The notes under the pieces were generated by a model, which was not told the DNA's origin, did not search any database, and saw only the letters and a list, made by a program, of their open reading frames with translations. Made by a program: the position numbers and the translations under genes. Below, in pieces: positions 58,151 through 64,000 of a DNA stretch of 64,000 nucleotides (the first letter of the stretch is position 1; the number at the start of each line of letters is the position of its first letter). Source of the stretch: Solenopsis invicta (lineage: Eukaryota; Arthropoda; Insecta; Hymenoptera; Formicidae); NCBI RefSeq assembly GCF_016802725.1, contig NC_052672.1, positions 12,534,710 through 12,598,709 of the forward strand. The letters run 5' to 3'.

Positions 58151-58890
58151 GGGGAAATGTCTGGACCGCGCGTTGAGCACAACAAAGTTTCACCTCTATT
58201 AGCGTCATGATTTTCGCGCATCGCGTTTTCTCACGGCTTTTCGGTAATGGATTAAAGATTTCTGAAAGTTTCTGAAATATTCTTGGACGCAAAATCTCGA
58301 TTGCAAACCTGTTTTTTTTTTTTTTTTTTTTTTACAAGAGAACGATGATTGACGTGCGGTCACGCACACAAAGATCAAAATGCATGCGAGCGTAACGCGG
58401 AAGCGCGTCGATCCCCGAAACTTGTAAATATTCCACCGAACGAGATATGTTGACGCTTGCACCTCCGAGCGAACCGTTTCTCTGCCAAACGTGCGCTTTT
58501 ACGTCGGTTTCGTGTGTCCGATGACCTTTGATGCGCACCGGTGCGTGCAATCGATTCGCCGGAGATGCACGCGGAGCAATTAAAGCGGAGTTCTCGCGCG
58601 GTGTAAAAGGACGCGTCGTCCTCGTGCAGCGGGGAGGGATAAATTAAACCGAATGAATTAGACTTTCGCGGAAGAGGAGATTCTAATCGCATCTCGCGTT
58701 TGCTCTCCGTCGATGCTTGGAATGATGTAAATTAAAACTGAGAGAGACGCCACCCACCATCGCGCTTTTGCATTCCTTGCACTCGATTTTTATCTCGATT
58801 TGTACTCGTTCCTCTCGACGGAATCGAGTTTTGTTTTATTTTTCGAAATTTTGCCTTACCGTAAAACGCAATAAGAATACTTTCCTGTGT

Positions 58891-58920
58891 GATGCAAACG
58901 CGTATGATGCAAACGCGTAT
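58891..58920. repeat. Perfect 15-bp tandem duplication
   Basis: GATGCAAACGCGTAT occurs twice without change, probably a recent slippage event. Confidence 0.95.
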
Positions 58921-61900
58921 GTGTACTCTATAAATTTACGAGATTCAAGTTTTGAACGAAGCATTTAAAATTCTTTATTACATTATGAATCATTACAACA
59001 TAAATGTTCTTTATCTTTTTTATGTCTTTATAAAAATGTTACAGTTTAGTTGACAGTTATATCTATACAGAAAAAACAATTTAGTATTAAATCAGCAATT
59101 CATTGTATTTCATGTATAAGCGAGAATGACAAATCTTGAAAAAATTTAACATCTTAAATAGATATAACTTGCTTACCTGAAGAAATTTTGTTTCTTTTAT
59201 ATTTTTGCTCGTATAAGAAACAACGAATTGTTGATTTGATACTAATTTTTTTCTGTGTACATATACGTGTTCGTTCGCACAACTATCTCTGTGATCTCAT
59301 CTATATTTTGCTTTACGTAATACGAATCGCCAGTTTAATACGTCGATCAACCCTTTCACCACTGTGGGTGAATATGACATTTCCAGCGATTTAAGTGACG
59401 GCGGAACGAATACCAAATTCTTGAGAGATTATGTCTCTATTAATATATGCCAGCTATCAGAAATAAAAAAAATCAGAAGGCTCCAGTGAAATATAATGTT
59501 ATAACAGTTCAATTTATAAAATTGTCACAGACCAGGAAATGATTTTATCATGCACATTTGAATGTTCTGTTTAATAGAGGTCTGTGATTTTCCCTAGAAT
59601 TATGTCATAAAGAGAACATTTAATGACATTCAAACATTAAAATATTAATTGAAGAATAAAAGACGCAATTCTTCGCTTGGCTACAAAAAATTGATCTTGC
59701 TTAAAGGAAACGTGGAATATTGTATCGTTGCACTTAATGTCAGTATAAATTCTAAAGTGTAACACTGATAGAGTTAAACTCGATAAGATTGTATCGTTAA
59801 TTACTTTTAATTCGACTGTAACATACGCTTGATAAAGAAGCACTTTCAGATTGATTGCAACGGTGAAAACTGATAATTAAAATAGATAGAGCTAATAGGA
59901 CTGATAGACTTATTGTTAAATGTGAACAATTGCGTACACGATAAGTAGCATAATTTAGCGAAAGCGTCTTCTCATATCGTAGCAACATCAAAACAGTTGC
60001 AAAACTGATTTTACTAGAACGACTAACGTACTGTGTTAAATCAGAAAAATCGGATAGGAATTCTATTTGAAGGAATCACTTAACTTTTTAGAGATTTGCA
60101 TTAGCGTTGTCAGTGACACCAAGAAACTGTTCATCGTTATCGTCAATCGCTTTTGCACACATAGACAAGAAAGTTTATTATCAAATCAATCATATTCTCA
60201 TAAAAGAAAATTTTATACTCTTGCTTATATATGAGAATATAATTGTTGATTTGTTATTGATTTTTTTTTTTAACAGATTCCAAGACCTTTAACAATAATT
60301 TATTTCGGAAATAGTAAAAAATTTTGATATACATAGTACATTTGATATACATGTATCAATTTTCATAAACAGTTTTTTTATGCAATTCTACAATTATATA
60401 GTACAATTAATATAATAGAATATAGTAAACACATGGCAGGAAAGTTGCGAGAAACGTAGCGAAAACGCTTGGTAACAAATGTAACCAATAACGGTTTGGT
60501 CAATCGGGCTTATAGATGAATTGGTTCAATTCGTCGTAGATGATTAGCCGCGGGATATCGTGGACAGCGTTGCAATCGCTAGCTATTATCGAGTGGTGAT
60601 TTCAACGCCAGGATACGCGGTGGCAGAAGCAAGCGTAAACTATCCTTTAAAGATCCGGCCTCGCGATTCATGTGTTTATTTACGCGATATGAAACTCCAA
60701 GGGGCGGTTTCATTCATACACGACGTCGTGCGATCAATATTGTACACGAGACACAACACTGAAGATAGAATCTTCGAATACGCTCGGGAATATATTTTTA
60801 GATTATATTACTTTGCTTCCATTTTTCTGTTCTATTTATATATATGGAATCCAGACGTTTCACGCAGTACAAGTGCGTAATGATTGATATGCATATTTAG
60901 AATCTTTTGCTCGATTGACTTCCTTGCTTCTATCTCATTGTCTATTGTAGAAAATCAACAAATATTTGAAACACAGAAATTCGAGAAATCAAAACAGTAT
61001 GCAATACTTTTTTTATATTATGTATATTGGAGTAGCTCAAAATTTTTGACATATTTCTAATTTCTTAAAACGGAAATGTCTCAAACCATTTTTGTAACAT
61101 TTAGTTATGCTTGTTCTATTTCTTACAGAAAAGTATAATCTTGTTAAATGGTTATATTTAATTTTATAAATCCAGACTTGATTTTGATTTACTTTAAATT
61201 TATTTTCGATTAATTAGAGCGTGAAAAAATATTTATAAGAGATTCAAAAAGATACAATAAGAAATAAGTACGAATTTAATAAGAAGCGGGATATACAGTA
61301 ATTATTTTTTTTTTGTAAACTATCCACTATTTTCTTGTTCATCGAGTTTTCTTTTAGACAGATTTTTTTAAAAACGTAAAATACTTTTCCTGAAATTGGT
61401 TCTACGCTATTTAACAACGTCCAAAAATCATTCAACGAATCTATGCGAAACTTGTGATCAAGATCAGGTTCTGCACATAAAAGGAAACGAACTGCATTTA
61501 ATGAAGCAGAGAACTAGATAAGAACTGGCTTGATCGATCAAGAACCGTGGCTACAAACTGGCACACGAGCAGTTCACGCGAATGACGCACGAGAACGGCT
61601 TCGATCGGCATATCCGTTCACGCTCGTGGCGTTACACCTATTTAACGACGTCGGAAATGGATTTTCATTTTCTCGACCCTAGTCATTTTTGTCCCCGAGG
61701 GGCTGCTCTCGTGCCGCGGCGACCCTCGAAAGCAGGTTTGCCTTTGTGTGCGCAAGTCAATTCGCACACGCGATACTTCGCCCGAGTTTGCGCTATTCCC
61801 CTCCCATGACAGTGCCTCCCAATCGTTTTCACATTGTATTATGCGTAAAAAGTAATAATGTTCGCGTGGTAGACTATAGGATAGATTGGAGAAAACGTGT

Positions 61901-62010
61901 CCGGAGATTTCTATAGAGATCCCTTCGTTACGTTTGTTTTATACAGGGTGTCGCTAACGAAGAGTTTTTGTTTCGCAGATTCTTCAACCATCTTTGAATA
62001 GATTTTTCTT

Positions 62011-62206
62011 TACACTGAGAAAAGAGCTGTCGACTAAAATTTTCAACTTGATTAAATTTCTGTAGTTAATTTATAAATGCTTAAACTGAAGTTCAAGTCA
62101 AATACATTCTCAAAATATTCTAGTCAAATACATAAATGCTTGAATTGAAAAAATTTAATCGAGTTGAAAAATTTAATCAAGTTAACAACTTTTTTTTCTC
62201 AATGTA
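62011..62206. mobile_element. MITE with TACACTGAGAAAA ends
   Basis: Starts TACACTGAGAAAA and ends TTTTTCTCAATGTA. The interior (AAATACATAAATGCTTGAA and TTTAATCAAGTTAACAACTT) is clearly homologous to 54479-54698. Non-coding, 196 bp; no clear target duplication. Confidence 0.75.
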
Positions 62207-62836
62207 GGAAAAATATTCGCGAATTGCGTTTATGATTATTTTTTAACTTTTTACATCAAACAATCTTTTCTTTTACGGCCGGTTATTTTGGATAAACTAT
62301 GTGTGATAAATTATCAAATTATTTTTAAAATAAATGTCTATATGGCTACACATCCATTATATGTGTGTAGACAGACACATTTATCTATCAGACATTACTA
62401 CATCATTTATCTGAAGGTGGGAATAACCGTCTCTTAATCTTCAAATTGCAGACCTGTTAAAATATATATGAAATTAAATAAAGGCATTCTTTCCTTAAAT
62501 GTTTACATTTTTCACTTTTAGAAATTGTCGTCAAAAATGTCTTTTAACATCAAAATAATGACAATAAGGTTTGGCCAGCTTGTTACCTAGGCGACTGATT
62601 TAGCCATCTATTATGCTTGGTCGAAGTTGGTCGAAGGGACCCATAGCTTCCGAGAAGCAGGTATCTCGCCGAACGCACACCTGTTGGAAAACTATTCTAT
62701 TTTAATCTCTGTCAGGTCATCCCAATATTTTGAAGCAGATAATGGTTCTCAAAATATAACCATGAAACCGTGGTTGAAAAATTTTTAAGCGATCCTTTAT
62801 AGAAATCTAATATTTTTTTACAATTACATTTTTACT

Positions 62837-62900
62837 ATTTTTTTAATAACTATTTGCTATTTTTTTGTGCCATTTTTTAATAACTATTTGCTATTTTTTT
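62837..62900. repeat. 34-bp tandem repeat
   Basis: Two near-identical units containing TTTTTTAATAACTATTTGCT. Confidence 0.85.
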
Positions 62901-63358
62901 AAAAACAATTTATTGTCAGCGTTATGTGAGCGATAAGAATTAAGGTTATTCTGTAATTATTAAATTATAAGATTTATACGAATGCAAGATATAAATTAAA
63001 ATATTTTCGAACTTTGTTTCTTTATTTTTTAGAATATTGTTGTCTACAATATATATCGTATTGTGTAGACAAAAGCTTTCTAGTCAAGTCATGTGAGTGA
63101 AACTGACATATGCGATGCCACTATTCGCTGCTATTCCAGTCAGATGGCCGCACATAAGCTATATCTGATCGAGGTCGCAATTTACGTATACAGGGTGCAT
63201 AGAATTAAAACGGAGGGTGTACGCCCTCTTCCCATTAAAATTCATGTTCCTCAGACAAAATTGGAAACCCTTCGGAGTATAACAGAGCTGTTCACTCTCT
63301 TGAAGCAGTACTCTCGCGCAGCTTCAAATTCCCCTTTCGTTCTAAATACTTTAGGCTC

Positions 63359-63593
63359 TGTGCACAATAGAGAGAATATTAGAGAAGTACTAGGAATAGG
63401 AATTAAAATTTTAGAATCAGTTTCCTCAATGAACACACATAAATAATAAGCTATGTTGTATCTTGTACGACACATTTATGTCTTATGTTTTATTCATATC
63501 CATTGTGCGTTACGTTTAATAATCATTAAGAAAACTGATTCTAAAATTTCAAGTCCTATTCCTAATATCTAATATGTATTCCTTTATTGTGCG
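63359..63593. repeat. Inverted repeat with arms of about 65 bp
   Basis: The left arm (63359-63426) and right arm (63530-63593) share ATTAGGAATAGGA and AAATTTTAGAATCAGTTT-type blocks in opposite orientation, with a spacer of about 100 bp. An ORF at 63093-63446, opening at GTG, runs through the left arm; it may be element-derived but resembles no known protein. Confidence 0.7.
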
Positions 63594-64000
63594 CGGGACC
63601 TTATAAAACTTTTAATATTTTTTAATATTTTTATTTCAAATGTTCTGCCTCTGTGATTTGATTCTAAAACAAGTTAACATCGTAATTTGTTTAAATTGAA
63701 TAAAAAGTATACAATAGGATTGATATCAAGGTTTCACAAACTTGTGTCTATAATATATCATTATTATGCTATCAAAATAATATACATAAAAATATTATTA
63801 ATAATAAAATATAATTTTATTATATTTTGAAGGGCTACAAATTCTATCTGAGACAAAGATTCTTATGCGTGCGTAACATAAAATTTAATATTAATGTTCT
63901 TGTGCAAGAAAAATATGCATTTACAAAATTTAATACAAGGCAAATGTTAAACGAATAATAACCAAGTTATTTAAAAAGAAGAAACAAATTTCCTGAAGGT

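Larger units (their letters stand above)
58151..64000. other. Sequence without recognised genes (intergenic or long intron)
   Basis: Contains a poly-T tract (about 58313-58334), a 15-bp perfect tandem duplication (58891-58920), a MITE (62011-62206), a 34-bp tandem repeat (62837-62900) and an inverted repeat (63359-63593). ORFs at 60560-60880 and 61582-61809 match no known family. It could be the first intron of a gene starting in the CpG-rich block. Confidence 0.55.

Noticed and set aside
61949..63200. Two ATACAGGGTG motifs (61944 and 63189) as ends of a transposon
   Set aside because: Both face the same way, and no target duplication or coding sequence links them.
1..64000. tRNA, rRNA, CRISPR arrays or operons
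   Set aside because: No cloverleaf with a convincing T-arm, no rRNA-like sequence and no regularly spaced repeats were seen; the gene structure is eukaryotic.

Overview
The window looks like nuclear DNA of an insect, most likely a hymenopteran and probably an ant. This is inferred from four things: an insect alpha-PS-type integrin with very long introns; compact neighbouring genes with 80-470 bp introns; alternating AT-rich and CpG-rich blocks; and many short palindromic MITE-like repeats. A delta-tubulin gene argues against Drosophila-like flies, which lack it. No prokaryotic, viral or CRISPR features were seen.

Left two thirds (about 1-43.4 kb): the 5' part of an integrin alpha-subunit gene on the minus strand. 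It reads right to left as four exons (42526-42713, 22698-22819, 15794-15912, 711-882). All splice sites and reading phases agree, and the protein starts with a signal peptide and then the first beta-propeller blades. The rest of the gene lies beyond base 1. Introns of about 19.7, 6.8 and 14.9 kb fill this part. They hold MITE-like repeats, microsatellites, AP-1-like site clusters and GC-rich blocks that carry long but unconvincing ORFs.

Middle (about 45-54.4 kb): a compact three-gene cluster. WRAP53/TCAB1 (plus strand, 5 exons, 487 aa) is the telomerase and Cajal-body RNA scaffold. Convergent to it is mars/HURP (DLGAP5 family; minus strand, 5 exons, about 1083 aa), a spindle protein whose GKAP domain is tandemly duplicated in frame (2 x 113 residues). 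Divergent from mars is an intronless delta-tubulin gene (plus strand, 447 aa). mars and delta-tubulin, both microtubule proteins, start 667 bp apart, and the shared promoter contains a 148-bp inverted repeat with outward-facing CCAAT boxes.

Right end (54.4-64 kb): AT-rich sequence with a family of TACACTGAGAAAA-ended MITEs, a 1.1-kb CpG-rich block at 57.0-58.1 kb that looks like a promoter with a possible first exon, and then sequence without recognisable genes.
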